Made by a program: the position numbers and the translations under genes. Below, in pieces: positions 1 through 8,463 of a DNA stretch of 64,000 nt; the first letter of the stretch is position 1, and each line of letters starts with the position of its first letter. Origin of the DNA: Acidobacteriota bacterium (GTDB lineage: Bacteria > Acidobacteriota > Thermoanaerobaculia > Multivoradales > Multivoraceae); the NCBI GenBank assembly GCA_026707545.1, contig JAPOWR010000001.1:930001-994000 (forward strand), read 5' to 3'. The notes under the pieces were generated by a model. It was not told the DNA's origin. It did not search any database and saw only the letters and a program-made list of their open reading frames with translations.

Positions 1-1329
1 ATGGCCCGGACCTTCGCGCAGAAGGCCCTGGCGAGGGCCTCCGGTCAGGAGGCCCTCGCTGTCGGAGAGATCGTCGACGCGCGGCCGGACATCGCCTTGA
101 GCCACGACAACACGGCGGCGATCGCCGAGATCTGGCGGCAGTTCGGACAGAAGCGGGTCGCCATCCCGGAGCGGATGGCGGTCACGCTCGACCACGCGGT
201 ACCGGCGCCGACCGTGCGGCACGCGCAGAACCATGTGGAGGTCCGCGCCTTCGTTGCCGAGCAGGGCGTGGCCCACTTCTTTGAGGTCGGGCGGGGCATC
301 TGCCACCAGGTGCTGAGCGAGGAGGCGATCGTCCTGCCGGGAGACCTGACTCTCGGTTCCGACTCCCACACGCCGCACTTCGGCTGGCTGGGCGCTTTCG
401 GCGCCGGCGTCGGCCGGAGCGAGATGGCGGTGCTTTGGGCCACCGGCGAACTGTGGCTTCGGGTGCCGGAGTCGATCCGGATCCGGCTCGAGGGCGCGCT
501 CGGCGAGTGGGTGACGACCAAGGACGTGGCCCTGACCCTGATCGGCGACCTAGGCGCGGACGGCGCGCTCTACCGCGGCGTCGAGTTCGAGGGACCGGCC
601 ATCAGCGGGCTGAGCCTCGACTCCCGAGCGGCTCTGGTCAACATGATGGCCGAGATGGGGGCGAAGAACGCGTACATGCCGCCGGACGAGGACGTGTTCC
701 GGTATCTGGCTGAACGGTTGCTGACACGACCGGGGCGTCGCCCGGGGCGCGGGGCGGAACCCGGCGAGACGTCCGGCGAAGTCGCTGTCCGGCTGAGAGA
801 GCGCTCTCTCTATCCGGATGCCGGCGCCGAGTACGCGGCCGAACATCTCCTCGACCTCTCTTCCGTCCAGCCCCAGGTCGCTCGCCCCCATCAGGTCGAC
901 GACACGGTCGCGGTCGGCGAACTCGAATCGGTGCGGGTCGACCAGGCGTTCATCGGCACCTGCACGAACGGCCGGCTGGAGGATCTCGGCGCGGTCCATC
1001 GGGTGATGGCCGGCCGGCGTACGGCGCCGGGCACCCGGATGGTCATCGTGCCAGCATCGAGCGAGGTCTGGAGCGAGGCCCTCTCTCGTGGCTGGGTGGC
1101 CGACCTCGCCGCGTCCGGCGCCGTCTTCGGAACGCCGGGTTGCGGCCCCTGCATGGGGAATCACCTCGGTGTGCTGGCCCCGGGCGAGGTCTGCATCTCC
1201 AGCGCCAACCGGAACTTCCAGGGCCGGATGGGAGATCGGGGTTCCGAGATCTACGTTGCCTCGCCGGCGGTCGTCGCGGCGAGCGCTATTGCCGGGCGAA
1301 TAGTCCACCCTCGGGAGGTGGTCGGGTGA
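1..1329 (+). CDS. leuC: Aconitase-family dehydratase large subunit (LeuC / homoaconitase HacA type)
   Basis: Large subunit of a two-chain hydro-lyase that isomerises 2-isopropylmalate (leucine route) or homocitrate/homoisocitrate (alpha-aminoadipate lysine route). The three [4Fe-4S] ligands are visible: Cys321 in GTCTNGR, and Cys381 and Cys384 in GCGPC. The substrate-binding NRNFQGRMG block follows. At 442 aa it is nearer the compact archaeal/HacA type than the 466-aa E. coli LeuC. A short Arg/Gly-rich insert lies near residues 243-262. The N-terminus ([15 protein letters not shown]) resembles normal family starts, so base 1 is probably the true ATG although upstream sequence is not visible. 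The stop overlaps the GTG of the small-subunit gene, so the two are translationally coupled. Family is certain; substrate (leucine, lysine or methylmalate pathway) is not. Confidence 0.88.
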   Translation: MARTFAQKALARASGQEALAVGEIVDARPDIALSHDNTAAIAEIWRQFGQKRVAIPERMAVTLDHAVPAPTVRHAQNHVEVRAFVAEQGVAHFFEVGRGICHQVLSEEAIVLPGDLTLGSDSHTPHFGWLGAFGAGVGRSEMAVLWATGELWLRVPESIRIRLEGALGEWVTTKDVALTLIGDLGADGALYRGVEFEGPAISGLSLDSRAALVNMMAEMGAKNAYMPPDEDVFRYLAERLLTRPGRRPGRGAEPGETSGEVAVRLRERSLYPDAGAEYAAEHLLDLSSVQPQVARPHQVDDTVAVGELESVRVDQAFIGTCTNGRLEDLGAVHRVMAGRRTAPGTRMVIVPASSEVWSEALSRGWVADLAASGAVFGTPGCGPCMGNHLGVLAPGEVCISSANRNFQGRMGDRGSEIYVASPAVVAASAIAGRIVHPREVVG

Positions 1330-1844
1330 ACGGTCCGGTCGACGTCGCTCGACCTTTCCGAGGCCGGATCTTCCGGTATGGCGACCACGTGAACACGGAC
1401 GTCATCTTTCCCGGCCGCTATACCTACACGAAGAGCCGGCCCGAGGAGGTTGCGCCCCATGCCCTGGAGGATCTCGATCCGACGTTCGTCGAGCGCGTGC
1501 GGCCCGGCGACGTGATCGTCGCCGGCTGGAACTGGGGCTGCGGGTCGAGCCGCGAGCAGGCCGCCGTCTGCCTGCGGTACGCCGGAGTCGGCGCGGTGAT
1601 CGCGCGCAGCTTCGGGCGCATCTTCTACCGCAACGCGCTGAACAACGGCCTGCTCGCGATCGTCTGCCCGGAGGCGGTCGACGCGCTGGAGGAAGGGGCC
1701 GAAGTGGAGGTCGATCTCGAAGGATCGCTGATTCGTTGCGGCGAGAGTGTCTACGAGTTCTCGCCATTCAGTCCGGCCGTGCGGTCCATGATCGCGGCCG
1801 GCGGCCTGATCGAACAGACGAAGCGCCGGCTGGCGGCGGAGTAG
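1326..1844 (+). CDS. leuD: Aconitase-family dehydratase small subunit (LeuD / HacB type)
   Basis: Small (swivel-domain) subunit, 172 aa from a GTG that overlaps the upstream stop as GTGA. The open frame continues upstream of this point, but that part is out-of-frame sequence inside the large-subunit gene. The motif [11 protein letters not shown] (about residues 60-70) is the hallmark of the family. The short length matches archaeal LeuD/HacB rather than the about 200-aa E. coli LeuD. The substrate-discriminating loop after the first strand reads RYTYT here. This matches neither the YLRT typical of homoaconitases nor the YLV(Y/M)T of isopropylmalate isomerases as I recall them, so specificity stays open. 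It works as a heterodimer with the preceding gene product in the cytosol. Confidence 0.87.
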   Translation: MNGPVDVARPFRGRIFRYGDHVNTDVIFPGRYTYTKSRPEEVAPHALEDLDPTFVERVRPGDVIVAGWNWGCGSSREQAAVCLRYAGVGAVIARSFGRIFYRNALNNGLLAIVCPEAVDALEEGAEVEVDLEGSLIRCGESVYEFSPFSPAVRSMIAAGGLIEQTKRRLAAE

Positions 1845-1851
1845 GCGTGCC

Positions 1852-2880
1852 GTGAACCCGACCGGCGACGATTCGGCGGCGGCGCCGGTCCGCCTCGCCC
1901 GCATCGGCGGCGACGGCATCGGCCCGGAGGTGGTGGACGCCGCGGTACGGGTCGTCAACGCAGTCTGTGGTGACCGGATCGAATGGGTCGAGGCCGAGAT
2001 GGGCTGGCGGACCTTTGAGCGCACGGGCAGTGCCCTTCCCGGGGCCACGGTCGAAGTTCTGCAGAACTGCACCGGCGCCCTGTTCGGCGCCGTCTCCTCG
2101 CCGAGTCAGGCCGTGGATGGGTACCGCAGCCCGATCGTCGAGCTGCGACGACGCCTGGACCTCTATGCGAACGTGCGGCCGCTCAAGAGCAGCGCCATCG
2201 ACGCCGTCGTCGTGCGTGAGAACACGGAAGGCCTGTACGCAGGCCGCGAACGCTGGGAGAGGGAAGGCGAGGTGGCCATCACCGAGCGGGTGATCAGCCG
2301 CCGGGCGACGGAACGGATCGTCCGTTTCGCCTGTGAGCTGGCGCAGTGGCGCACCTCTCGGCGCGGAAGGGGTGCCCGGCTCACCATCGTCCACAAGGCG
2401 AACGTCCTCCGCGTCAGCGACGGCCTGTTCCGCGAAACCGCGCTCGACGTCGCGGCCGGCTTCCCGGAGATCGAGGTCGAGGAGCAACTCGTCGACTCGA
2501 TGGTCTACCGGCTCATCCTGGAGCCGGAGCGCTACGACGTGATCGTCGCGCCGAATCTCTACGGCGACATCCTGAGCGACGCCGGCGCCGCCGTCGTCGG
2601 CGGCCTCGGCGTCGTCGGCTCGGCCAACTGCGGCGAGCACTTCTGCTTCGCGGAGCCGGTTCACGGCAGCGCTCCCGATATCGCTGGGCAGGGAACCGCG
2701 AATCCCATCGCCGCCGTGGCCGCTGCGACACTGCTCCTTGAGGGAGTCGGTCTCGGCGACGCCGCGGCGCGCGTCGAGGAGGTCCTGGCCGAGCACCGGG
2801 CGGCCGGCCCTCGAACCCCCGACCGCGGCGGCGACGCCACGACAGAGGACGTGGTTGTCGACTTGCTGGCTCGGGTCTGA
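1852..2880 (+). CDS. NAD-dependent isocitrate/isopropylmalate/homoisocitrate dehydrogenase family protein
   Basis: Beta-decarboxylating dehydrogenase of 342 aa, GTG start seven bases after the small-subunit stop, completing a three-gene operon. Visible family features are the N-terminal IGGDGIGPEV nucleotide-site segment, LRRRLDLYANVRP, the catalytic block APNLYGDILSDAG and the adenine-site HGSAPDIAG. The substrate loop reads RENTEGLYAG. Typical bacterial LeuB has RELTGGIYFG-like sequence here, whereas NTEGLY is characteristic of isocitrate, homoisocitrate and tartrate-type enzymes. With the compact dehydratase subunits upstream this could be a homoisocitrate dehydrogenase (AAA lysine pathway) or a divergent LeuB. 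No homocitrate or isopropylmalate synthase is visible to decide. Its stop directly abuts the stop of the convergent gene. Confidence 0.86.
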   Translation: MNPTGDDSAAAPVRLARIGGDGIGPEVVDAAVRVVNAVCGDRIEWVEAEMGWRTFERTGSALPGATVEVLQNCTGALFGAVSSPSQAVDGYRSPIVELRRRLDLYANVRPLKSSAIDAVVVRENTEGLYAGRERWEREGEVAITERVISRRATERIVRFACELAQWRTSRRGRGARLTIVHKANVLRVSDGLFRETALDVAAGFPEIEVEEQLVDSMVYRLILEPERYDVIVAPNLYGDILSDAGAAVVGGLGVVGSANCGEHFCFAEPVHGSAPDIAGQGTANPIAAVAAATLLLEGVGLGDAAARVEEVLAEHRAAGPRTPDRGGDATTEDVVVDLLARV

Positions 2881-5800
2881 CTAGCGCTGGAACCAGAACG
2901 GCTTGCGCTGCACCTTCTCGCCGGCGACCTCGTTCATCGACAGGGCATCGAAGAGGCGGCCGCCGACCATGACGTAGCGGACGAGCTCCGAACTCCGCAG
3001 GTTCTCGAGCGGGTTCTGTTCGAGGACGATCAGGTCTGCCAGTTTGCCGGCTTCGAGCGAGCCGAGGTCGGCTTCCATGCCGAGGTAGCGGGCGCCGTTG
3101 ATCGTCCCTGCGATCAGCGCCCGGTGCGGGCTCATCCCGCCCTGCTCGAACATCCACAGTTCCCAGTGGGCGGCGAGACCCTCGCGCTGGCCGTGGGCGC
3201 CGAGCATGATCGGTACGCCGGCCTGGTCCAGGTCGTTCACGACGCGGGCGGTGAGGATGTGGTTGTACTCGCCATCCGGCGCCTTCTGGCGTCTGCGGGC
3301 GCGGGCGTCGATCTGCTCCTGGGGCACGTAGTTCAGGAGCCGCTCGTTGGCCCATACGTCCGTGTGCTCATACCAGTAGTCCTCGCCCTGGATGCCGCCG
3401 TAGGCCACCCCCAGGGTGGGCGTGTTGCCGACCCGGCTGCTGCCCCAGAACTGGATCACGTCGTCGTAGATCGCGCCCACCGAGAGCGAGTGCTCGATGC
3501 CGGTGTGGCCGTCGGCGACCATCGTCATGTTGTGCTGGAACAGGGCGCCGCCCTCGTTGACGACCAGCATGCCGAGGTCCTGCGCCGCGGCGACGATCAT
3601 CTGGCGCTGGTCGCGCCGCGGCTGGTTGTAGCTCTTGACGCTGATCGCGCCGACCTTCTGCAGGCGGCGCAGGTGCTGGACCGCGTCGTCCGGAGTCTCG
3701 ACGATCGCGCGGAAGGAACCGAAGGCGCCGTAGAGGATCGTGCCGGTGGCGAAGAGCCGCGGCCCGACGATCTCGCCCGCCTGTTGCATCTCGCTGGCGG
3801 CGAAGAAGGTGCTCGTGTCGGTCGAGGGGTCGTGGGCCGTCGTCACGCCGAAGGTGAGGGTCGCGTAGAGCTCGGAGTTCTGCTGCGGGATGACCTCCTG
3901 GCTGCCCTGCGGCCCGTGCCAGTGGACGTCGATCAGGCCGGGCATGACGGTCAGCCCGGCGGCGTCGATGACCGTGGCGCCTGCCGGCACGTCGACCTGC
4001 CGGGCCGGGCCGACGGCCGCGATCCGATCGCCGTCGACGACGACCGTGCCGCGGCGGATGATCTCCATGTTGTCCTCGCCGGCCATCGTGATCAGGCGAG
4101 CGTTGGTGATCGCGATCACGTCGGCGGGGCGGTAGGCGTCCACGTCGAAACCGAGGTCGAGACCAACGGCGGGGTCTTTCGGCTCGTAGCCGTCTTCGCC
4201 GGCCGCGTCACCTTCACCGCTTGCGTCCTCGTCGTCTTCCGGTGCGAAGACGTCCTCGAGCCGCCGCTCGAACAGCTCCGGTCCCAGGGCCCAGTACAGC
4301 GTCGAGCCGTCGCCGGAGAAGTGGAGGTAGGCGCCGTCGTCGGTCGAGACGTTGCGAACCGGCAGGCCGGGCGTCGTCGGCCCGATCTCGATCGCCTTCG
4401 AGGCGGGGGTGAAGGGCACGACGTGGGCGTCGAAGCGCTCGGCGAAGGCCAGCCAGCGGCCGTCCGGCGACACTCGCATCTCGGTGGCCACCTTGCTGCC
4501 GGCATGATCGCGCGGCTCGGCCTCGCCGAGGCTTGAGAGCGGAAGGCTGCGGAGCAACTGCCGGTCCCATCGCTGGGGTGCGGTGAAGTACACGCGCTCG
4601 GAGTCGGCGCCGAAGTGCGGGTTGGAGCCGGATCGCGAGAAGCGCACCGGCGCGCCCTCGCCGCCGGCATCGATCCGGTAGAGGCCCGGATCCTTGGACC
4701 ACAGCGGACTCAGGATGCCGCCGCTGCGGCTCTTCCGGTAGACGACCGTGGCGCCGTCCGGCGAGAAGGCCGGTTCGAGGTAGAAGCCCGGATCGGGCGT
4801 GATCCTCCGGCCCTCGCCGCCTGAGGCGGGTGCGATACGGACGGCGCCCAGGTCCTCGTCGTGCCAGCTCGTGTAGACGATCCACTCTCCGTCGCGCGAC
4901 CAGGACGGGTAGAACTCGAAGTGATCGTCCTGGGTGGTCAGTCGCCGCGCTTCGCCGATCTCGCCGGTCGAGGGACTCCGGCTGCGTGTCCACAGCCGGC
5001 CCAGGCTCTGGAACACGATCTGGTCGCCGCCGGGGGAAACCTGGATCCAGCGCAGCATCTTCGTCCGGAACGTCTCCGGCGCCGCTTCGAAGTCGAACGC
5101 GAGCGCCCGCTTCATCCGGTGGATCGCCCGGACGCGGAACGGGATGGCCTCGACTTCGCGCGTTTCGATTTCGATCCGGTGGAGGCCACCCCGTGCCCAG
5201 AAGACGATCGAGCGGCTGTCCGGTGCCCAGGCCATCGTCGAGTAGACACCGTGGACGGCCCAGATCTCCTGCATGTCCCGGTCGAGCGCGTCGTAGATGG
5301 GGATGTTCTCGCCGCTTCGCAGATCGTGGAGGAAGAGGTGGCTCTGGAAGCGGATGCGGCGGACGAAGGCGAGGTACCTGCCGTCGGGCGAGGGCGTCGG
5401 CCGCACCGCGCCGCCGGGGCCGGCGATCACGGTCTCGATGTCGCCAGTCTCCCGATCGATGCGGCGGATCGAGTAGATGCCCTCGGCCGCGTTCTTGCCG
5501 TACTGGAACGTGCTGCCCGGGGTCGTGTCCTGGCTGAAGTAGACGTACCGTCCGTCCGGTGAGAAGGCCGGTTCGCCAAGGTCCTTCTGCTCGTTCGGCT
5601 TCTCGTTCAACTGCAGGCCGGAGCCCTCGCCGCTCGCGTGGTAGAGCCAGATCTCGCCGCTGCCCAGCGAACGGGTCGAGACGAAGTGCTTGCGGGCGGC
5701 GATGAAGCGCCCGTCCGGGCTCCAGACCGGGTTGTTGACGAGCCGGAAGTCTTCGCGGCTGACCTGCCGCGGCTTGCCGCCGTCCGCGGGAATCGTCCAC

Positions 5801-6159
5801 ACGTTGTCGCCGCCGCTCCGGTCGCTGATGAAGGCGATCTCGGAGCCGTCCGGGCTGAACCGCGGCATCATGTCCCACACCATGCCGTTCGTCAGCGCTT
5901 CGGCGTCGCCGCCGCCGATCGGCAGCATGTAGAGGTCGCCCAGCAGGTCGAAGACGATCCGCTCGCCGTCGGGTGAGACGTCGAGGTTCAGCCACGTGCC
6001 CTCGGTCACATCGAGCTCGAACTCGTACTCGTCCCCGGGCGGGTCGTTGACGTCCCATTTCTTCTCGTCGTCGGCGGGGGCCGGGACGGCGGCGAGGACC
6101 AGGAGCAGGCCGGTGGAGAGAGGGAACCGAAGGCTGGAGTGCAGGGATGGGCGTGTCAT
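2881..6159 (-). CDS. Exported TolB-propeller / amidohydrolase fusion protein
   Basis: A 1092-aa secreted protein. A hydrophobic signal peptide (FPLSTGLLLVLAAVPAPA, about residues 12-29) is followed by a WD40-like TolB beta-propeller with many SPDGxxIxF repeats up to about residue 640. A metal-dependent amidohydrolase domain follows (about 690-1080). In that domain the metal-binding HxH is His746-Trp-His748, and the probable carbamylated metal-bridging lysine is Lys842 in SVKSYNQ. Further candidate ligands lie in GHTGIEHS and LGAHGQRE. The closing ADLIVLEQNPLEN segment is typical of imidazolonepropionase-like/dipeptidase members. It probably hydrolyses a cyclic amide or dipeptide in the periplasm; substrate unknown. 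The next gene downstream is convergent with zero spacer. Confidence 0.87.
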   Translation of the reverse strand: MTRPSLHSSLRFPLSTGLLLVLAAVPAPADDEKKWDVNDPPGDEYEFELDVTEGTWLNLDVSPDGERIVFDLLGDLYMLPIGGGDAEALTNGMVWDMMPRFSPDGSEIAFISDRSGGDNVWTIPADGGKPRQVSREDFRLVNNPVWSPDGRFIAARKHFVSTRSLGSGEIWLYHASGEGSGLQLNEKPNEQKDLGEPAFSPDGRYVYFSQDTTPGSTFQYGKNAAEGIYSIRRIDRETGDIETVIAGPGGAVRPTPSPDGRYLAFVRRIRFQSHLFLHDLRSGENIPIYDALDRDMQEIWAVHGVYSTMAWAPDSRSIVFWARGGLHRIEIETREVEAIPFRVRAIHRMKRALAFDFEAAPETFRTKMLRWIQVSPGGDQIVFQSLGRLWTRSRSPSTGEIGEARRLTTQDDHFEFYPSWSRDGEWIVYTSWHDEDLGAVRIAPASGGEGRRITPDPGFYLEPAFSPDGATVVYRKSRSGGILSPLWSKDPGLYRIDAGGEGAPVRFSRSGSNPHFGADSERVYFTAPQRWDRQLLRSLPLSSLGEAEPRDHAGSKVATEMRVSPDGRWLAFAERFDAHVVPFTPASKAIEIGPTTPGLPVRNVSTDDGAYLHFSGDGSTLYWALGPELFERRLEDVFAPEDDEDASGEGDAAGEDGYEPKDPAVGLDLGFDVDAYRPADVIAITNARLITMAGEDNMEIIRRGTVVVDGDRIAAVGPARQVDVPAGATVIDAAGLTVMPGLIDVHWHGPQGSQEVIPQQNSELYATLTFGVTTAHDPSTDTSTFFAASEMQQAGEIVGPRLFATGTILYGAFGSFRAIVETPDDAVQHLRRLQKVGAISVKSYNQPRRDQRQMIVAAAQDLGMLVVNEGGALFQHNMTMVADGHTGIEHSLSVGAIYDDVIQFWGSSRVGNTPTLGVAYGGIQGEDYWYEHTDVWANERLLNYVPQEQIDARARRRQKAPDGEYNHILTARVVNDLDQAGVPIMLGAHGQREGLAAHWELWMFEQGGMSPHRALIAGTINGARYLGMEADLGSLEAGKLADLIVLEQNPLENLRSSELVRYVMVGGRLFDALSMNEVAGEKVQRKPFWFQR

Positions 6160-6204
6160 CCGGCGAGTCTACGACCTGAAGGCCGACAGAAACCGGAGCG
6201 GCTG

Positions 6205-8439
6205 CTACGGCTGCCAGAGGTAGTTGAACTTGACGATCAACTCGCGCCGCGCCGTCTCCCTCGCGCTGAAGGTCGGCGCCGCCCAGTTGTGGTTGTAGAC
6301 GACGAAGAGGTTCGCGCCGGGCTTGTAGATCCAGTTGAAGCGCACGTTGACGCCGGCCAGTTGGGCCGCCTCGTTGTACTGGGCGAGCGTGTTGAGGCGC
6401 AGGTCCGGGCTGAAGGCGGCGTCGAGGCGGACTGTGTAGATCGTGGCGGTGAAGTCGCCCTGGGGCAGCGTGACGTCGTTGTAGTTCCACTGGAACTCGG
6501 TCAGCAGGTGGCGCGACAGGCGGACGAAACTGGACAGCATGTAGCTGCGACGGTCGCCGCTGAAGAACTCGCCGACGTTGATGTTGCCGCGCCATGCCAG
6601 ACGCCGGCCCTGGTTGGAGAAGCCCCGCAGGAAGATTGAATCGAACTTGTAGAGGCCCGCTGGAATCACGATCCCGGGGCGGATCTCGAAGGGCTCGAAG
6701 AGCTGTTCGACGTCGTTGACGAACGCCAGGCGAAACCGGTCGTCGCCCGTGGTGCGCATGCCGATGGGCGCCAGGAGGAGCTTGCGGCTCTCGATCCGGC
6801 CCACGCTCTCCCGCTCGAAGTAGTCCAGTTCGGCCTCCAGTACCCAACTGCGGACGACGCCGCGGTTGACCCGTGGCTCCCAGCGCACCGTCGGGTGGTA
6901 GCGGCGGAAGTCCCGTCGCAGGAGGAAACCGGAGCCAGGGTTGAAGTCGCGCTGGGCCTCCGTCAGATCGACGTTGGCGCGCACGGTGCGCGTCGTGTAG
7001 GCCCAGCCAGTGCCGAGCGCGCCTGTGTCTCCGCTCCGACCTTCATCCTCACTGGCGGCGCCGAACAGGTAGAACTGGGACTGCCGGTTCGGCTTGTAGT
7101 CGAGATCGACGCCGTAGAGTTGGTTCGTCGCGCCGCCGCGCGGATCGAGTTCGGTGTAGATCATCCCGACACTGGAACGTTCGCCGAGGTTGCGCTTGAG
7201 GCGGAAGACGCTGTGTTGGGTGGCGGCCGTTGCTGGCCTGGTTCCGGCCGCGACGGCCTCGGTCCCCACCGTCAGCAGCCCCAGGTTCCAGTCCCCGGCC
7301 CGCCCGGTCAGGCGGGCGCCGACGTCGATGGGCACCTCCTCACCGCGGTCGAGGCCGATGCGCCTCGAGAAGAAGGTCTTCATCAAGGGCGGCCGATTGC
7401 CTCCCCCGGGACTCGGCGGACCGAACTCGAAGATGCCCGCGTTCTCCAGGAAGAACTCCCGCTTCTCGGGGAAGAAGAGGGAGAAGCGGGTCAGGTTGAC
7501 CTGCTGCTGGTCCACCTCCACCTGAGCGAAGTCGGTGTTGTAGGTGAGATCGAGGGTCAGCGACTTCGTCAGTCCCCACTTCAGGTCGATGCCGCCGTCG
7601 ATGTCGTCGATCGTTCCACTTGCCTCGTTTCGCGGCTCTTCCGCGGCGGAGGCGAGGACGAAGGGCTTGACGTCGAGGCGCCGTCCCGGCTTGACACCCG
7701 AGATCCCGGTGAGGTCGCCGGCCAGCGAGACCCAGTGCGCCGCGTACATTCGGCTGACGGCGCGCGGGCCGATCTCGCGTCCGATCGGCGCCCAGTTGCT
7801 CTCTTCGTTGGTTCGGCGGACCACCCTGCGGACGTTGAGCCCCCACACGCTTTGGGTCGGATCGAAGCGGAGGGTCGAGAAGGGGATCGCCACCTCGGCC
7901 TGCCAGCCGTCCGCCGTTTGCCGGGCCGTCGCGTTCCAGACCCCGTTCCACTCGACGTTCTGGTCCTTGCCCTCGTCGGTGACCAGGGAGTCCGTGCGGG
8001 CGCCGAGCGGGTTGACCTCGAAGCTGAAGCTGTTGCGCTGGTCGTGGAAGGTGTCGAGCACGATCGCCAGCGAGTCGTCGTTGCGGCCATGGTCCGAGTC
8101 GCGCTGCAGTTCCTTGGCGACGATGGCCTCCGGCTGTGAGTCGAAGGCGCGGATTCCGAAGTAGAGGATGTCCTCCGTGTAGACGACGGAGAACTCGGTC
8201 TGCTGCGTGGCCGGGCGGTCGTCTTCCGGCTCACGGGCGGTGAAGTCGGAGCCGACTGGCGCCTGGTCCCAGGCGGCCTCGTCGAGCACGCCGTCGACGC
8301 GGATCGGTGTGTCGATCCGGAGGGCCTCGATCGTGGGCCGCGGGCTGGTGCTCGTCTGTGCGGCCACCGGGGAATGCAGGAGGCCCAGGGCGAGCAGAAG
8401 CAGGGCCGCCTGCGGCGGTGGCCGGCCAGGGTCGAACAC
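6205..8439 (-). CDS. DUF5916 outer-membrane protein with CBM9-like domain
   Basis: A 744-aa protein with an N-terminal signal peptide (LLLLALGLLHSPVAAQ). A carbohydrate-binding family 9-like domain spans about residues 40-215 (IRVDGVLDEAAWDQA at its start, then an EVAIPFSTLRFDP strand). The remainder is a long DUF5916 region rich in alternating aromatic/polar strands, consistent with an outer-membrane beta-barrel ending NYLWQP (C-terminal aromatic signature Trp-Gln-Pro is slightly atypical). Families of this type are common in Bacteroidota and Acidobacteriota and are suspected in polymer uptake, but no reaction is established. It lies upstream of the amidohydrolase gene with a 45-base gap and may be co-transcribed with it. 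Confidence 0.85.
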   Translation of the reverse strand: MFDPGRPPPQAALLLLALGLLHSPVAAQTSTSPRPTIEALRIDTPIRVDGVLDEAAWDQAPVGSDFTAREPEDDRPATQQTEFSVVYTEDILYFGIRAFDSQPEAIVAKELQRDSDHGRNDDSLAIVLDTFHDQRNSFSFEVNPLGARTDSLVTDEGKDQNVEWNGVWNATARQTADGWQAEVAIPFSTLRFDPTQSVWGLNVRRVVRRTNEESNWAPIGREIGPRAVSRMYAAHWVSLAGDLTGISGVKPGRRLDVKPFVLASAAEEPRNEASGTIDDIDGGIDLKWGLTKSLTLDLTYNTDFAQVEVDQQQVNLTRFSLFFPEKREFFLENAGIFEFGPPSPGGGNRPPLMKTFFSRRIGLDRGEEVPIDVGARLTGRAGDWNLGLLTVGTEAVAAGTRPATAATQHSVFRLKRNLGERSSVGMIYTELDPRGGATNQLYGVDLDYKPNRQSQFYLFGAASEDEGRSGDTGALGTGWAYTTRTVRANVDLTEAQRDFNPGSGFLLRRDFRRYHPTVRWEPRVNRGVVRSWVLEAELDYFERESVGRIESRKLLLAPIGMRTTGDDRFRLAFVNDVEQLFEPFEIRPGIVIPAGLYKFDSIFLRGFSNQGRRLAWRGNINVGEFFSGDRRSYMLSSFVRLSRHLLTEFQWNYNDVTLPQGDFTATIYTVRLDAAFSPDLRLNTLAQYNEAAQLAGVNVRFNWIYKPGANLFVVYNHNWAAPTFSARETARRELIVKFNYLWQP

Positions 8440-8463
8440 GTAGCCTGCGACCTGTCTGGGGCC

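Noticed and set aside
2878..2883. Apparent read-through fusion of the dehydrogenase and the convergent amidohydrolase genes
   Set aside because: The two stop codons are simply adjacent on opposite strands; both proteins end at normal family C-termini.
4214..6847. 877-aa open frame on the minus strand
   Set aside because: Out-of-frame shadow of the propeller-amidohydrolase gene and its upstream neighbour; Arg/Pro-rich with no domain.
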